Part shown: positions 42,341 to 52,668 of the stretch, piece after piece | Layout: each line of letters begins with the position of its first letter | Position numbering within the stretch: the stretch's first letter is position 1 | Assembly (NCBI RefSeq): GCF_000177215.2 | Contig: NZ_CM001368.1 | Span: 2,927,001-2,991,000, forward strand | Origin: Solidesulfovibrio carbinoliphilus subsp. oakridgensis | GTDB taxonomy: Bacteria > Desulfobacterota > Desulfovibrionia > Desulfovibrionales > Desulfovibrionaceae | Reading direction: 5' to 3' | Length of the DNA stretch: 64,000 nucleotides | Program-made: the position numbers and the translations under genes | Notes under the pieces: generated by a model | Databases searched by the model: none | Told to the model about the DNA's origin: nothing | The model's input: only the letters and a program-made list of their open reading frames with translations

Positions 42341-42466
42341 GGCGGCCTCCCCCAGGGCGGCCGTCGCTTCCTGGAGCGCACGAAGACGGAAAAGAGCCTC
42401 TCCCCGGGAGCCGCGGACACGGATATCGGGGAACGACACGACCGGGGCGAGCAAGGAGAACCCATC

Positions 42467-42994
42467 ATGGCCGACGCAGGCAACACGCAATCCCAGCGCT
42501 ATCTGACCCTGACCCTTGGCGGCGAACTGTTCGCCCTGGACATTTTCGCGGTCCGGGAGATCCTCGATTACAGCGAGATCACGCGCATTCCCCAAACTCC
42601 GGCCTCCATGCGCGGCGTGGTCAACGTCCGGGGCAACGCCGTGCCCGTGGTGGACCTCGGCCTCAAGCTCGGGCTCGGCGAGGTCGCCCACACCATCCAT
42701 ACCCGCATCGTCATCATGGAAGTCTCCCATGACGGCCAAACCGCCCTCATGGGGGCCCTGGCCGATTCCGTCAAGGAGGTGCTGGACCTGAGTGCCGACA
42801 CCATGGCCCCGCCGCCCAAACTCGGCGCGTCCGTGGACGCCGGATGCCTCAAGGGCATCACCAACCACGGCGGCCGGTTCATCCTGCATCTGGACATGGA
42901 CCGGGTCTTTTCCACGGACGAGATCCACGACTTGAGCGGCCTGCTGGCGGAGGGGGGGCCGGGGGCGGACGCGGAAGCCGGGGCCCTGGCCTGA
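42467..42994 (+). CDS. cheW: Chemotaxis adaptor CheW
   Basis: 175 residues with AAGGAG before the start. The whole protein is one CheW domain: [60 protein letters not shown], then RIVIMEV and [16 protein letters not shown]. It couples receptors to CheA. It lies between two paralogous receptors and upstream of cheA, so this group can form one receptor array. Confidence 0.94.
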   Translation: MADAGNTQSQRYLTLTLGGELFALDIFAVREILDYSEITRIPQTPASMRGVVNVRGNAVPVVDLGLKLGLGEVAHTIHTRIVIMEVSHDGQTALMGALADSVKEVLDLSADTMAPPPKLGASVDAGCLKGITNHGGRFILHLDMDRVFSTDEIHDLSGLLAEGGPGADAEAGALA

Positions 42995-43208
42995 GCCGGA
43001 CCCGGCCCGGCGGGAATTTTGTATTTGTTCGGCGATAGGAAATATTGCATGGTGTCGCTTTGGTTGCGGCCATCCGATGCAAGGGAAGTGTCTGGGGCGT
43101 CCCGGCCGGGGGAGGACTCCGGCCATGGCCGGGCGGATACGGGTGCGAGTGTGGTGGGGGCCGGCTTCTTTTCCGGGCCATGAGGATATCAATCGCCGAG
43201 GAGGGCGT

Positions 43209-45224
43209 ATGCAGTGGTTTTATGACATGCGGGTGGGAACGAAGCTGATCCTGGCCTTTGTCCTCATGGCGGTGCTGACCGCCCTGGTCGGCTCCATGGG
43301 CATCCACAATCTCGGCATCATGAACGACCTGGCCGGCGCCATGTACACCCGGGAGACGCTCGGCCTCAGCGCCATCAAGGAAGCCAACATCAACCTGGTC
43401 TATATAGACCGCAACGTCAAAAACTACATCCTGGCCGCGACCCCGGAAGAGCGCAAGGAGTTCCTCGACCGGATACGCTTCTACAAGAAAGGCTTCCAGG
43501 ACAGCGTGGCCCTGGCCCAACCGGCGTTTTACACCGAAAAGGGCAAGCAGTTGCTTCAGGTCCTCGACAAGGCCTGGGCCGAACTGCAACCGGTCTTCGA
43601 CCAGATCGTGGCCGCCGCCGCCAAGGAGGACCTGGAGGCCAAGCGGGAATCCGTGTCCCTCATGATGGGGACGGGCCGGGAAAAGCTGCGGGCCGTGGAC
43701 GAGGCCCTGGACGTCCTGTCCCAGCGCAAGGCGGAAAACGCCAAGAATTTCGCCGCCGAGACCAGCCGGATCTACGAGACGGACCGGCTCTACCTGAGCG
43801 GCCTGGTCATCGGCAGCGTCCTGCTCGGCCTCGTGCTCGGGGTGTTCATTTCCCGGGCCATCAGCCGGCCCCTTGGCCGCTGCATGGACTTCGCCAAGTC
43901 GCTGGCCGCCGGGGACACCGGGCAGGCGCTCGACGTCCGCCGGGCCGACGAGGTGGGGCAGGTCTGCGAGGCGCTCCGGGCCGTGGCCGAGGCGGAAAGC
44001 GGGGTGGCGCAGAATGTGGCCCGCATGGCCCTTGGCGACCTGGAGGTGCGGATCACGCCCCGGTGCGAGGCCGACGTGCTCCTCAAATCCCTGGCCGGCC
44101 TCTTGGCCGCGGACAAAAGCGTGGTCGAGGCGGCCGGCAAGATGGCCACCGGCGACCTGGACGTCGACATCCGCCTGCGCTCCGAAAACGACGCCCTCAT
44201 GAAGGCCCTTGGCGCCCTGCTCGAGGCCGACAAGAACGTGGCCGCCCTGGCCGGCCGGCTGGCCGACGGCGAGCTGCGCCTGGATGTCACGGAGCGGTCC
44301 GAGCGCGACGGCCTCATGCGGTCGCTTCGGGAAATGGTCGGCCGGCTGACGGCCGTGGTCCAGGAGGTCCAGTCCGGGGCCGGAAACATGGCCGCCGGGG
44401 CCGAACAGCTGTCCGCCTCGTCCGAATCCCTGTCCCAGGGCGCCTCCGAGCAGGCCTCGGCCGTGGAGGAGAGCTCCTCGTCCATGGAGGAGATGAGCGC
44501 GGCCATCAACCAGAACGCGGACAACGCCCGCCAGACCGAATCCCTGGCCCGCAAGGCCGCCGAGGACGCCCGGGAGTCCGGCGACGCCATGACCAAGACC
44601 GTGGCCGCCATGCGCCAGATTGCCGCCAAAATATCCATTATCGAGGAGATCGCCCGCCAGACGGATCTCCTGGCCTTGAACGCCGCCATCGAGGCGGCCC
44701 GGGCCGGAGAGCAGGGCCGGGGGTTCGCGGTGGTGGCCTCGGAGGTCCGCAAGCTGGCCGAGCGGAGCCAGGCCGCGGCCGCCGAAATAAACACCCTGTC
44801 CGCCTCCAGCCTGGACGTGGCCGAGGGCGCGGGCAAGCTACTCGAAAAGCTCGTGCCCGATATCTTGAAGACCTCCGAACTCATCCAGGAGATCGCGGCC
44901 TCCTCCCACGAGCAGAGCGCCGGCGCCTCCCAGGTCAACAAGGCCCTGCAACAGCTCGACCAGGTGGTGCAGCAAAATGCCTCCTCCTCCGAAGAGCTGG
45001 CCTCCACGGCCGAGGAGCTCTCGTCCCAGGCCGAGCAGCTCCAGGCCACCATGGCCTTTTTCCAGGTGGGCAACCGGTCGCCGCGCCAGATCGCCGCGCC
45101 GGCCGCGCCCAAACGGGCCCCGGTCCGTGGCGCCAAGGCGCTGCCCGGCGCGAGGACACAGCCCCCCCTGGTCGATCTCGGCCTGCCGGGCGAAGCCGAG
45201 GACGTCCATTTCGAGCGGTTCTGA
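43209..45224 (+). CDS. Methyl-accepting chemotaxis protein with 4HB sensor and an extra HAMP-like unit
   Basis: 671 residues from the ATG at 43209 (GAGGAGG). Same plan as the receptor at 40433: helices about 10-32 and 200-222, periplasmic four-helix bundle, HAMP, then HAMP-like units, but with three ([47 protein letters not shown]) instead of two, which accounts for the extra length. The signalling tip is identical in sequence to its paralogue. A product of local duplication around cheW; ligands unknown. Confidence 0.92.
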   Translation: MQWFYDMRVGTKLILAFVLMAVLTALVGSMGIHNLGIMNDLAGAMYTRETLGLSAIKEANINLVYIDRNVKNYILAATPEERKEFLDRIRFYKKGFQDSVALAQPAFYTEKGKQLLQVLDKAWAELQPVFDQIVAAAAKEDLEAKRESVSLMMGTGREKLRAVDEALDVLSQRKAENAKNFAAETSRIYETDRLYLSGLVIGSVLLGLVLGVFISRAISRPLGRCMDFAKSLAAGDTGQALDVRRADEVGQVCEALRAVAEAESGVAQNVARMALGDLEVRITPRCEADVLLKSLAGLLAADKSVVEAAGKMATGDLDVDIRLRSENDALMKALGALLEADKNVAALAGRLADGELRLDVTERSERDGLMRSLREMVGRLTAVVQEVQSGAGNMAAGAEQLSASSESLSQGASEQASAVEESSSSMEEMSAAINQNADNARQTESLARKAAEDARESGDAMTKTVAAMRQIAAKISIIEEIARQTDLLALNAAIEAARAGEQGRGFAVVASEVRKLAERSQAAAAEINTLSASSLDVAEGAGKLLEKLVPDILKTSELIQEIAASSHEQSAGASQVNKALQQLDQVVQQNASSSEELASTAEELSSQAEQLQATMAFFQVGNRSPRQIAAPAAPKRAPVRGAKALPGARTQPPLVDLGLPGEAEDVHFERF

Positions 45225-45306
45225 GGCGACGACGCGGGCCTGTTTGCGGCCATGACCAGTCGGCGGGTATGCCGGGCGGCCCGGGCCGCCAAGGAGCGTT
45301 GCGATC

Positions 45307-47340
45307 GTGGACCACGTGCAAGCCTTCCGGGAAGAGGCGCTGGAACTGCTGGAAACGGTGGAGCACACCGTGCTCGAACTGGAGGCCGATCCGCAGGACA
45401 GCGACAAGGTGGACAAGCTCTTTCGGGCCATGCACACCATCAAGGGCTCGGGGGCCATGTTCGGTTTCGACGAGGTGGCCCGGTTCACCCACCAGGTGGA
45501 AACGGTCTGGGACCAGGTCCGGTCCGGCAAGCTGACGGCGGACAAGGACCTGCTCGACCTGACGCTTCTGTGCCGCGACCACATCCTGGGCCTGTTGTCC
45601 CGGGGCGAGGACGAGGCCTCGGCCGAGGCCTCCGACGGGCTGTCCGGCCGCCTGCGGTCCCTGGCCGGCCTCGAGGCCGACGGCGACCCGGCCGGGCCGG
45701 CGCCCAAGGTTGCGGCCGACGGGCCCCGGCCGGTCCCGCACGCGGCCACCTGGTGGCTGCGCTACCGGCCCAAGGCCGACACCTACCTGTCCGGCCAGGA
45801 CCCCCTGGGGCTCCTGGCGGAAGTCGGGGCCCTGGGGCAGGCCCGGGCCGTGGTCCACGCCGAGGCGACGCCACCCCTCGAGGCCCTCGATCCCGAGGCC
45901 GTGACCGTGTGGTGGGACGTGCTGCTGGTCGGCGGCGCGGGCGAGGACGCCCTGCGCGACGTGTTCGTGTTCGTGGAGGACGAGCACGACGTGCTGGTCA
46001 GTCGTCTGGCCAAAACCGCATTGCGGGCCACGGACCTGGACGAGGTCCAGGCGCTTTTGGCCGCATCGGCCTTTGAGGACGCCCATGCCCTGGCCACGGA
46101 CCTGGATCGCCGGCTGGCGGCCCGGGTGTCGCGGCGGGCCAAACCCAGGCCCAAGCCGAAAGACGCGGGCGACGGCGCGGCCAGCATCCGGGTGGAGGCC
46201 AGCCGGCTCGACCGGCTGGTCGATCTGGTCGGGGAGCTGGCCATCATCCAGTCCCGGTTGTCCGAGCGCGCGGCGGCCGGGGTCGATCCGGCCGGCCGGG
46301 CCATTGCCGAGGAGCTGGAACGGGTGGCGGCCCGGCTTCGCGACGAGACCCTCGGCCTTCGCATGGTGCCGATCGGCGGGCTCTACGGCACGCTGCGCCG
46401 GCTGGTGCGCGACCTGGCCGGGGAACTCGGCAAGGAGGCGGCCTTTGTCGGCGAGGGCGGGGACACCGAACTCGACAAACACGTCATGGACCAGTTGAAG
46501 GACCCTCTCGTCCACATCCTGCGCAACTCCCTGGACCACGGCCTCGAATCGCCCGAAAAGCGCCTGGCCGCCGGCAAGCCGGCCCAGGGTACGGTCCGGC
46601 TCCAGGCCGACCACGTCGGCGGCGAGGTCCGCATCGTCATCACCGACGACGGGGGCGGGGTCGACCTGGAACGGGTCCGGCAAAAGGCCCTGGAAAAGGG
46701 CCTGCTCGCCCCGGGCGAGGAAGCGGACGAACGGACCATCCTCAACTGTCTTTTCTGCCCGGGGTTTTCCACGGCCAAGGAGGTCAGCAGCGTGTCCGGC
46801 CGGGGGGTCGGCATGGACGTGGTCAAGCGCAACATCGAGGAGCTCGGCGGCCGCGTCAGCCTGGAGAGCCGGTCGGGCCTCGGCACCACCCTGACCGTGC
46901 GCCTGCCCCTGACCCTGGCCATCATCGACGGCCTGCAGGTGCGGGTGGGAAACGAGGACTACATCATTCCCCTGGTCGCGGCCCGGGCCTGCCTGGAGCG
47001 GTTTCTCGATGCCGATCCGCCGGCCGTCGGCGTGGTCACCTGGCGCGACAAGATGACCCCGTGCCTGAGCCTTCGCCGGATTTTCGGCGTGGCCGGGCCG
47101 TCGCCGCGCTACGAGCGGGTGATCATGGTCGCGGCCGGGGACGCGGAAGTGGGGCTGGCCGTGGACGTGGTGGTGGGCCAGCGGCAGGCGGTCATCAAGA
47201 AGCTCAGCGACGTCTACCGGCGGGTGGAGTGCGTTTCCGGCACCACGGTCAACGGCGACGGCACCATCTCGCTCATCCTGGATGTGGCCCGGCTGGCCCG
47301 GTACGCCGGCACCCTGGGCGAGGCCCATTGCGCGCTGTGA
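45307..47340 (+). CDS. cheA: Chemotaxis histidine kinase CheA
   Basis: 677 residues from a GTG (AAGGAG ten bases upstream). The P1 phosphotransfer domain has H43 in AMHTIKGSG; a linker/P2-like region at about 130-290; P3 dimerisation (RVEASRLDRLVDLVGELAIIQSRL); P4 ATP-binding with HILRNSLDHGLE (N box), ITDDGGGVD (G1) and SGRGVGMDVV (G2); and the P5 CheW-like domain (LAIIDGLQVRVGNEDYIIPL). It phosphorylates CheY/CheB, which are not in this window, nor is cheR. It ends the MCP-cheW-MCP-cheA cluster. Confidence 0.94.
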   Translation: MDHVQAFREEALELLETVEHTVLELEADPQDSDKVDKLFRAMHTIKGSGAMFGFDEVARFTHQVETVWDQVRSGKLTADKDLLDLTLLCRDHILGLLSRGEDEASAEASDGLSGRLRSLAGLEADGDPAGPAPKVAADGPRPVPHAATWWLRYRPKADTYLSGQDPLGLLAEVGALGQARAVVHAEATPPLEALDPEAVTVWWDVLLVGGAGEDALRDVFVFVEDEHDVLVSRLAKTALRATDLDEVQALLAASAFEDAHALATDLDRRLAARVSRRAKPRPKPKDAGDGAASIRVEASRLDRLVDLVGELAIIQSRLSERAAAGVDPAGRAIAEELERVAARLRDETLGLRMVPIGGLYGTLRRLVRDLAGELGKEAAFVGEGGDTELDKHVMDQLKDPLVHILRNSLDHGLESPEKRLAAGKPAQGTVRLQADHVGGEVRIVITDDGGGVDLERVRQKALEKGLLAPGEEADERTILNCLFCPGFSTAKEVSSVSGRGVGMDVVKRNIEELGGRVSLESRSGLGTTLTVRLPLTLAIIDGLQVRVGNEDYIIPLVAARACLERFLDADPPAVGVVTWRDKMTPCLSLRRIFGVAGPSPRYERVIMVAAGDAEVGLAVDVVVGQRQAVIKKLSDVYRRVECVSGTTVNGDGTISLILDVARLARYAGTLGEAHCAL

Positions 47341-47365
47341 CAGGCCGGGTCGCCGCCGGACGGCC

Positions 47366-50300
47366 TCAGGCGGCCCGGCGGCGGGCGTCCAGGTAGTAGA
47401 GGACCGGCACCACCATCCTTGAGAAGACCGTGGCCGCCACTTCGCCGGCCATGAGCGAAATGGCCAGCCCCTGGAAGATGGGGTCGAAAAGGATCACAAA
47501 GGCCCCGGCCACCACGCTGACCGCCGTCAGGAGCATGGGCCGGAAGCGCACGGCCCCGGCCTCCTCCACCGCGTCGGCCAGACCCACCCCCTCCCCCCGG
47601 CGCATCTCGATGAAATCCACCAGGATAATCGAGTTGCGCACCACGATGCCCGCCCCGGCGATGAACCCGATCATGGACGTGGCCGTGAAAAAGGCCCCGG
47701 CCAGGGCGTGGGCCGGGATGATGCCGATCAAGGACAGCGGGATCGGGGCCATGATGGCCAAGGGCGTGGTGTAGGAGCCGAACCAGCCGACGGTCAGGAT
47801 GTAGATGAGGACCATGACCACGGCAAAGGCCAGGCCCATGTCCCGGAAGACCTCGTAGGTGATCTGCCACTCCCCGTCCCACTTGAGGCTGTAGTCCGCC
47901 GTCTGGTCGGGCATGGCCGTCCACAGGACCGGCAGGCCGGCCCTGGAGACTGTCTGCCAGGCGCCCCGGCCGGATGCGCCCAGGGCGTCGATGGCCGCGT
48001 TCACCCGGTTCATGGCATAGATGGGGCTCTCCTCCCGGCCGGCCACGTCGCCGGTCACGTAGACCACGGGCAGGAGGTTCTTGTGGTACAGGGCCGTCGG
48101 CTCCTCGTGCTCGCCGATGCTCGCGATCTGGTCCAGGGACACCATGCGGCCGTTCTCGCCCCGGACGGTGAGAGCCCCGAGGTCCCGGGCGTCGGCCCGG
48201 TGGCGCAGGGGCAGGCGGACCACGATGGGCGCGTCCTCCCGGGCGGCCGCGTCGTGAAGTAACCCGGCCACGGTGCCGGCCACGCTTGCCGTCACGTCGC
48301 GCAGGGCCCGGTCCGGGTCCACGCCTGCGGTCAGCGCCTTGTCGCGCTCGACCCGGATCACCCGCTCGGGCCGGGGATCGTCCACGTACCAGTCCACATC
48401 CACCACCTCGGGCGTCTCCCGCAGGATGTCGCGGACCTGCCGGGCGACAGCCTGCCGGCCGGCGTCGGTGGGCCCGTAGATCTCGGCCACCAGCGTCTGG
48501 AGCACGGGCGGGCCGGGCGGGGCCTCCACGGTCTTGAGTTTGGCCCGGTACCGGGCGGCGATGGGGGCGAGTGCCTGGCGGATCTCCTTGGCGATGGCGT
48601 GGCTTTGCCGGTCGCGCTCGCCCTTCTCCCGGAGGTTCACCGTGATGGCGGCCTCGTGCTGGCCGCTTCGCAGGTAGTAGTGGCGGATGAGGCCGTTGAA
48701 ATCCGTGGGCGCGGCCGTGCCGGCGTAGACGACCGCGCCGGTGACGTCCGGCCGGGCCAGGATCGTCCGGGCCAGCTCCCGGCTGGCGGCGGTCGTCTCC
48801 TCGAGGGTGGTGCCGCGCGGCATGTCGACCACCACCGACACCTCGCTCTTGTTGTCAAAGGGCAGCATCTTGACCAGCACGGCCTTGGCCGGAAAAAGGG
48901 CGCAGGCCCCGAGGAAAAGGGCCAGGACCGCGGCCAGGAAGCTCCACCGCCAGACCGGGCGCTTGAGGAGCCGGTCCATGAGCCAGCGGTAGGCCCGGGT
49001 GCCGGCGTCGTCCGGGATCTCGCCGTGGGGCCGGGTGCCCTCGGGCGGGGCCTTCAAGGTCCGTTTGGCCGTCCAGGGGGTAATGAGAAAGGCCACGGCC
49101 ATGGACAGGAGCATGGCTACCGACGCGCCGACCGGCATGGGCCGCATGTAGGGGCCCATGAGCCCGCCCACGTAGGCCATGGGCGCGATGGCGGCGATGA
49201 CCGTGAAGGTGGCCAGGACCAGGGGGGCCCGGACTTCGCCCACGGCCTCCACGATGACCTTGGAAAGGGGCCGGCCCCGGGCCCCGGGCAGGGAGAGGTG
49301 GCGCACGATGTTTTCCACGTCCACGATGGGGTCGTCGACCAGGATGCCGATGCAGAAGATGAGCGCGAAAAGGGTGACGCGGTTGAGCGTGTAGCCCATG
49401 AGCCAGTAAGTGGCCAGGGTGATGGCGAGCGTCACCGGCACGGCCACCATGACCACCAGGCTGGCCCGCAGGCCGAGAAAGAGGGCCACCACCCCGCCGA
49501 CCGTGACCGCGGCCAACGCGAGGTGCTTGAGCAGCTCGTCCACCTTGTGCTTGGCCGTCTGGCCGTAGTCCCGGGTGACGGTGACCTGGACGTCGGCCGG
49601 CAGGAGGTAGCCGCGAAGGGCCTCGATGCGGCGCAGGGCCTCGGCGGCGACCCGGGTGGCGTTCTCGCCGGTCCGCTTGGCCACCGAAAGCGTCACGGCC
49701 GGGAAGGCCTCGCCCGGTCCGGCGTCCTTGTTCTCCCCGGCCAGACCCCGGCCGGGCAGGTAGAAGACGTAGTCCCCGGGCTCGTCAAAGCCGTCTTTGA
49801 CCGAGGCCACGTCGGCAAGGGAGATCGGCCGGCCGTTTTTGACGGCCACCACGGCCCGGGCCAGCTCCTTTTCGGTGCGGAAAAAGTTGTCGAGCCGGAT
49901 GGACACGGCCTGGCCGGACTGGAAGGCGTCGCCGATGGTCCGGCCGGCGTTCTGGGCGCCAAGGGCGTCGAGGAGGTCCACGGCGTCGAGGCCCTGGGCC
50001 CGCAGCCGGTCCGGGTCCGGTTCCACCATGACCGCCCGCCTGCGTCCGCCCGTGATCGTGGTCTCGGCCACGCCCGGGATGCGGCGGACCTCGTCGTTGA
50101 CGGCGCCGACCATGGTCCGAAGCTGCCTGGAATCGTAGGCCCCGCCCCAGAAGGCGGCCACCAGCACGGGCACGTCGTCGATGGAGTGGGGCTTTAAAAT
50201 CGGCCGGGAGCAGCCGGGCGGAATCCAGTCCAGGTGCTGGTAGAGCTTGGTGTAGGTGGCCAGCACGCTTTTTTCGGTGTTCTCCCCGACCCGGAAGCGG

Positions 50301-50617
50301 ACCACGGTCAGGGCCTCGCCGGCCATGGCCGTGGAATAGACGTATTCCACGCCCGCAATCTCCCACAGGATCTTCTCCATGGGGCCGATGACCCGGTTTT
50401 CCACCTCCTTGGGCGTGGCCCCGGGCATGGTCACGTGGATGTCGATCATGGGCACCACGATCTGCGGCTCTTCCTCGCTCGGCGTGGCCAGGATGGCCAG
50501 GACGCCGGTCAGGACGGCGGCCAGGATCAAAAGCGGGGCCAGCTTGGCGTCGACGAAAAGGGCGGTCAGCCGGGTCAGCCAGTCGCCGTGGCGGCCGTGG
50601 GGCTCAGGCCCGGTCAC
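47366..50617 (-). CDS. RND efflux pump, inner-membrane transporter
   Basis: 1083 residues, the usual size. About twelve membrane helices in two halves around large periplasmic loops; helix 4 carries the proton-relay acidic pair in GILVDDPIVDVENI. Early motif: VTMPGATPKEVENRVIGPMEKILWEIAGVEYVYSTAMAG. The sequence looks closer to uncharacterised AcrB/MdtBC-like pumps than to CzcA metal pumps, but the substrate is not evident. Its ATG overlaps the stop of the membrane-fusion gene (ATGA). No outer-membrane TolC-type gene follows, so an unlinked one must be used. Confidence 0.92.
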   Translation of the reverse strand: MTGPEPHGRHGDWLTRLTALFVDAKLAPLLILAAVLTGVLAILATPSEEEPQIVVPMIDIHVTMPGATPKEVENRVIGPMEKILWEIAGVEYVYSTAMAGEALTVVRFRVGENTEKSVLATYTKLYQHLDWIPPGCSRPILKPHSIDDVPVLVAAFWGGAYDSRQLRTMVGAVNDEVRRIPGVAETTITGGRRRAVMVEPDPDRLRAQGLDAVDLLDALGAQNAGRTIGDAFQSGQAVSIRLDNFFRTEKELARAVVAVKNGRPISLADVASVKDGFDEPGDYVFYLPGRGLAGENKDAGPGEAFPAVTLSVAKRTGENATRVAAEALRRIEALRGYLLPADVQVTVTRDYGQTAKHKVDELLKHLALAAVTVGGVVALFLGLRASLVVMVAVPVTLAITLATYWLMGYTLNRVTLFALIFCIGILVDDPIVDVENIVRHLSLPGARGRPLSKVIVEAVGEVRAPLVLATFTVIAAIAPMAYVGGLMGPYMRPMPVGASVAMLLSMAVAFLITPWTAKRTLKAPPEGTRPHGEIPDDAGTRAYRWLMDRLLKRPVWRWSFLAAVLALFLGACALFPAKAVLVKMLPFDNKSEVSVVVDMPRGTTLEETTAASRELARTILARPDVTGAVVYAGTAAPTDFNGLIRHYYLRSGQHEAAITVNLREKGERDRQSHAIAKEIRQALAPIAARYRAKLKTVEAPPGPPVLQTLVAEIYGPTDAGRQAVARQVRDILRETPEVVDVDWYVDDPRPERVIRVERDKALTAGVDPDRALRDVTASVAGTVAGLLHDAAAREDAPIVVRLPLRHRADARDLGALTVRGENGRMVSLDQIASIGEHEEPTALYHKNLLPVVYVTGDVAGREESPIYAMNRVNAAIDALGASGRGAWQTVSRAGLPVLWTAMPDQTADYSLKWDGEWQITYEVFRDMGLAFAVVMVLIYILTVGWFGSYTTPLAIMAPIPLSLIGIIPAHALAGAFFTATSMIGFIAGAGIVVRNSIILVDFIEMRRGEGVGLADAVEEAGAVRFRPMLLTAVSVVAGAFVILFDPIFQGLAISLMAGEVAATVFSRMVVPVLYYLDARRRAA

Positions 50618-51822
50618 TTGGGCGCTCCGGCCAGCCGGTCGCCCTCGCGAAGGACGGCCCCGGGGGCGCAGGCCAGGCGCTCGCCGTCGGCCAGGCCGCT
50701 TAGGATGTCCGCGAAGCGGTCGTGGCCGGCCGCGTCAAAGGCTTCGGAGTCGGTCAGGTAGGTCTGGCCGTCGAACTCGGCGGCCAGATAGCTGCCGCCG
50801 GTCTTGACCACCCGGAAGTGGAGCACGCCGTCGCCCCCGGCCACGGCCACGGTCGGCAGGTCGCCGCGCCGGGACAGGCAGGCCTCGGGCACGAGCAGCT
50901 TCTCGGCGGTGCGGGCCGGCACGAACACCCGGCCGAACATGCCGGCCCGGGGCGGGCCTTCGGCGCCGGGCACGGCGTCCGGCAGGGCGCATTTGAGCTT
51001 GAAGGTCCGGCTGCCCGGGTCCACCCGGCCGACCACGGCCGAGACGGCCACGGCAAAAGGGGCCTTGGCCAGGGACGGGACCACGGCCAGGATCTTCTGG
51101 CCCAGGGCGAGGCCGGACAGCAGGGACTCGTCCACCTGGGCCGTCAGCTCGTAGCCGCCGGCGGCCGTGTCGATGAGGACCAGCGGTGAGCCGGCCGTGA
51201 CGAAGGCGCCCTGGTCCACGTAGCGGCGGGCCAGGATGCCGTCAAAGGGGGCGGTGATGCGGGTGTAGGTGCGAAGGGCGGCCAGTTCCCCGAGCTTGGC
51301 GGCCGCGGCCCCTTCCTGGGCGGCGGCCGCCTCGGCCTGCCGGGTCAGGGCGTCGTACTCGGCCCTGGCCTTGTCGGCGTCCTCCTGGCTGACCGCCCGC
51401 TGGGCCAGGAGCTTTTCCATGCGGGAAAGGGTGGTCCGGGCCAGGCCGGCCTTGGCGAGCAGGGCTTGTTTTTCACGTGAAACCTGCTCCCGCGAGGCCC
51501 GAAGGCCGGCTTCCTGGCTGGTCAGGTCCCGGTCGTCCAGGCGCAGGAGCAGCTGGCCGGCCTTGACCAGATCGCCCTCCCGGGCCAGGGCCGCCTCCAC
51601 CGTGCCCGAGACCTTGCTGGCCAGGGTCACGCTCTGTTCGGACTCCACGGCGGCCGGAAAGGACCGGCATTCCACCACCGGCCGGCGCGCGGCCGCCAGG
51701 ACCGGGGCCGCGACCTCACGGACGGAGCCGGCGGACGCGGCCGTTTCGGGCTTGTCCCGGGAACAGGCCGGGAGCAGCCAGCAGGCCGCAACGGCGAGGA
51801 AGAGGGAGAGGTGTGGGCGCAT
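50614..51822 (-). CDS. RND efflux periplasmic adaptor lipoprotein
   Basis: 402 residues from the ATG at 51822, which puts a lipoprotein signal (MRPHLSLFLAVAACWLLPAC, cysteine 20) at the N-terminus; the ATG 18 bases upstream is less likely. HlyD/AcrA plan: lipoyl half (SEQSVTLASKVSGTVEAALAREGDLVKAGQLLLRLDD), coiled-coil hairpin (about 85-150), second lipoyl half (RITAPFDGILARRYVDQGAFVTAGSPLVLI) and beta-barrel. It links the inner-membrane pump to an outer-membrane channel. Confidence 0.9.
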   Translation of the reverse strand: MRPHLSLFLAVAACWLLPACSRDKPETAASAGSVREVAAPVLAAARRPVVECRSFPAAVESEQSVTLASKVSGTVEAALAREGDLVKAGQLLLRLDDRDLTSQEAGLRASREQVSREKQALLAKAGLARTTLSRMEKLLAQRAVSQEDADKARAEYDALTRQAEAAAAQEGAAAAKLGELAALRTYTRITAPFDGILARRYVDQGAFVTAGSPLVLIDTAAGGYELTAQVDESLLSGLALGQKILAVVPSLAKAPFAVAVSAVVGRVDPGSRTFKLKCALPDAVPGAEGPPRAGMFGRVFVPARTAEKLLVPEACLSRRGDLPTVAVAGGDGVLHFRVVKTGGSYLAAEFDGQTYLTDSEAFDAAGHDRFADILSGLADGERLACAPGAVLREGDRLAGAPK

Positions 51823-51938
51823 GGTTCCAGGAAGTTCCATGCAATGCGGCCGTTGTCAACGGGCCGCTTTCTGTTGTTCGAAGCAGAACTGCAGGGGAGC
51901 GCCCTCATTTCACAGAGTGGCGATAGGAAATGGCCGCC

Positions 51939-52556
51939 TTACGGCCCCGGAAAACGCCAGGGCGGCACCGGGGCGCAGTTGACGGCGTCCACACGCCAAC
52001 AGTCGGTGTCCGGGGTCAGGATGTTCAGGTGGCAGTAGTCCTGGCCCAGGCGGAAGAGGTGGGTGAGATCCATGCCCAGGGCGTGGCAGAGGATGGCCCG
52101 GTTGACCCCGCCGTGGGCCACGACCAGGATGTTGCCCGGCATGCCGGCCAGTTCGCCGAGGGCGGCCACGGCCCGTGCCTGGACGTCGGCGAAGCTTTCG
52201 CCGCCGTCCGGGCGGAAGCCGGCCATGTCGCAGCCCCGGCGCTGGTAGGCTCCGGGAAACTGCGCGTCCACCTCCTCCCGGGTCAGGCCCTCCCAGGCCC
52301 CGAGCTTGATCTCGCGCAGCCGGGGTTCCGGCATGAGCGCGATCTTGCGGCCCTCGAGGACGAGGGCCGCGGTCTCCAGGCAGCGGGTCAGGTCGGAGAC
52401 CACGGCCAGGGTGAAGGCCACGTCGGCCAGCCCCTCCCGCCACAGCTGGGCCTGGGCCCGGCCCTCCTCGGTCAGGGGATGGTCGGCCTGGCCCACGAAC
52501 CGGCGCGGTGTGCGCTGCTCGATGGCCCCGTGGCGCAGAAGGTAAATGGTGCCCAC
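51939..52556 (-). CDS. Histidine phosphatase superfamily protein (phosphoglycerate-mutase-like)
   Basis: 205 residues. Catalytic RHG motif at the N-terminus (YLLRHGAIEQR), second arginine in SDLTRCLETA, acidic LREIKLGAWEGLTREE, and VVAHGGVNRAI for the second His. The family includes CobC (alpha-ribazole phosphatase) and many broad phosphatases. It is the last gene of the molybdenum-hydroxylase cluster, 112 bases (with a repeat copy) after the NTP transferase-HD gene, so a phosphate ester of that pathway is the plausible substrate; this is inference. Confidence 0.85.
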   Translation of the reverse strand: MGTIYLLRHGAIEQRTPRRFVGQADHPLTEEGRAQAQLWREGLADVAFTLAVVSDLTRCLETAALVLEGRKIALMPEPRLREIKLGAWEGLTREEVDAQFPGAYQRRGCDMAGFRPDGGESFADVQARAVAALGELAGMPGNILVVAHGGVNRAILCHALGMDLTHLFRLGQDYCHLNILTPDTDCWRVDAVNCAPVPPWRFPGP

Positions 52557-52617
52557 TTCGCGCCTCCCGAAAACGCGTCCTTGATGATGCCTCCAACCTA
52601 TCCTCCCCCCCTCCTCC

Positions 52618-52664
52618 CTTCAAGGGGTCCGGGGGGATTATCCCCCCGGCCGCCGGAGGCATCT
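52618..52664. repeat. G/C palindromic repeat copy
   Basis: On the minus strand GATGCCTCCGGCGGCC, G6-ATAAT-C6 palindrome, GGACCCCTTGAAGGG, directly after the stop region of the NTP transferase-HD gene. Confidence 0.85.
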
Positions 52665-52668
52665 TATC

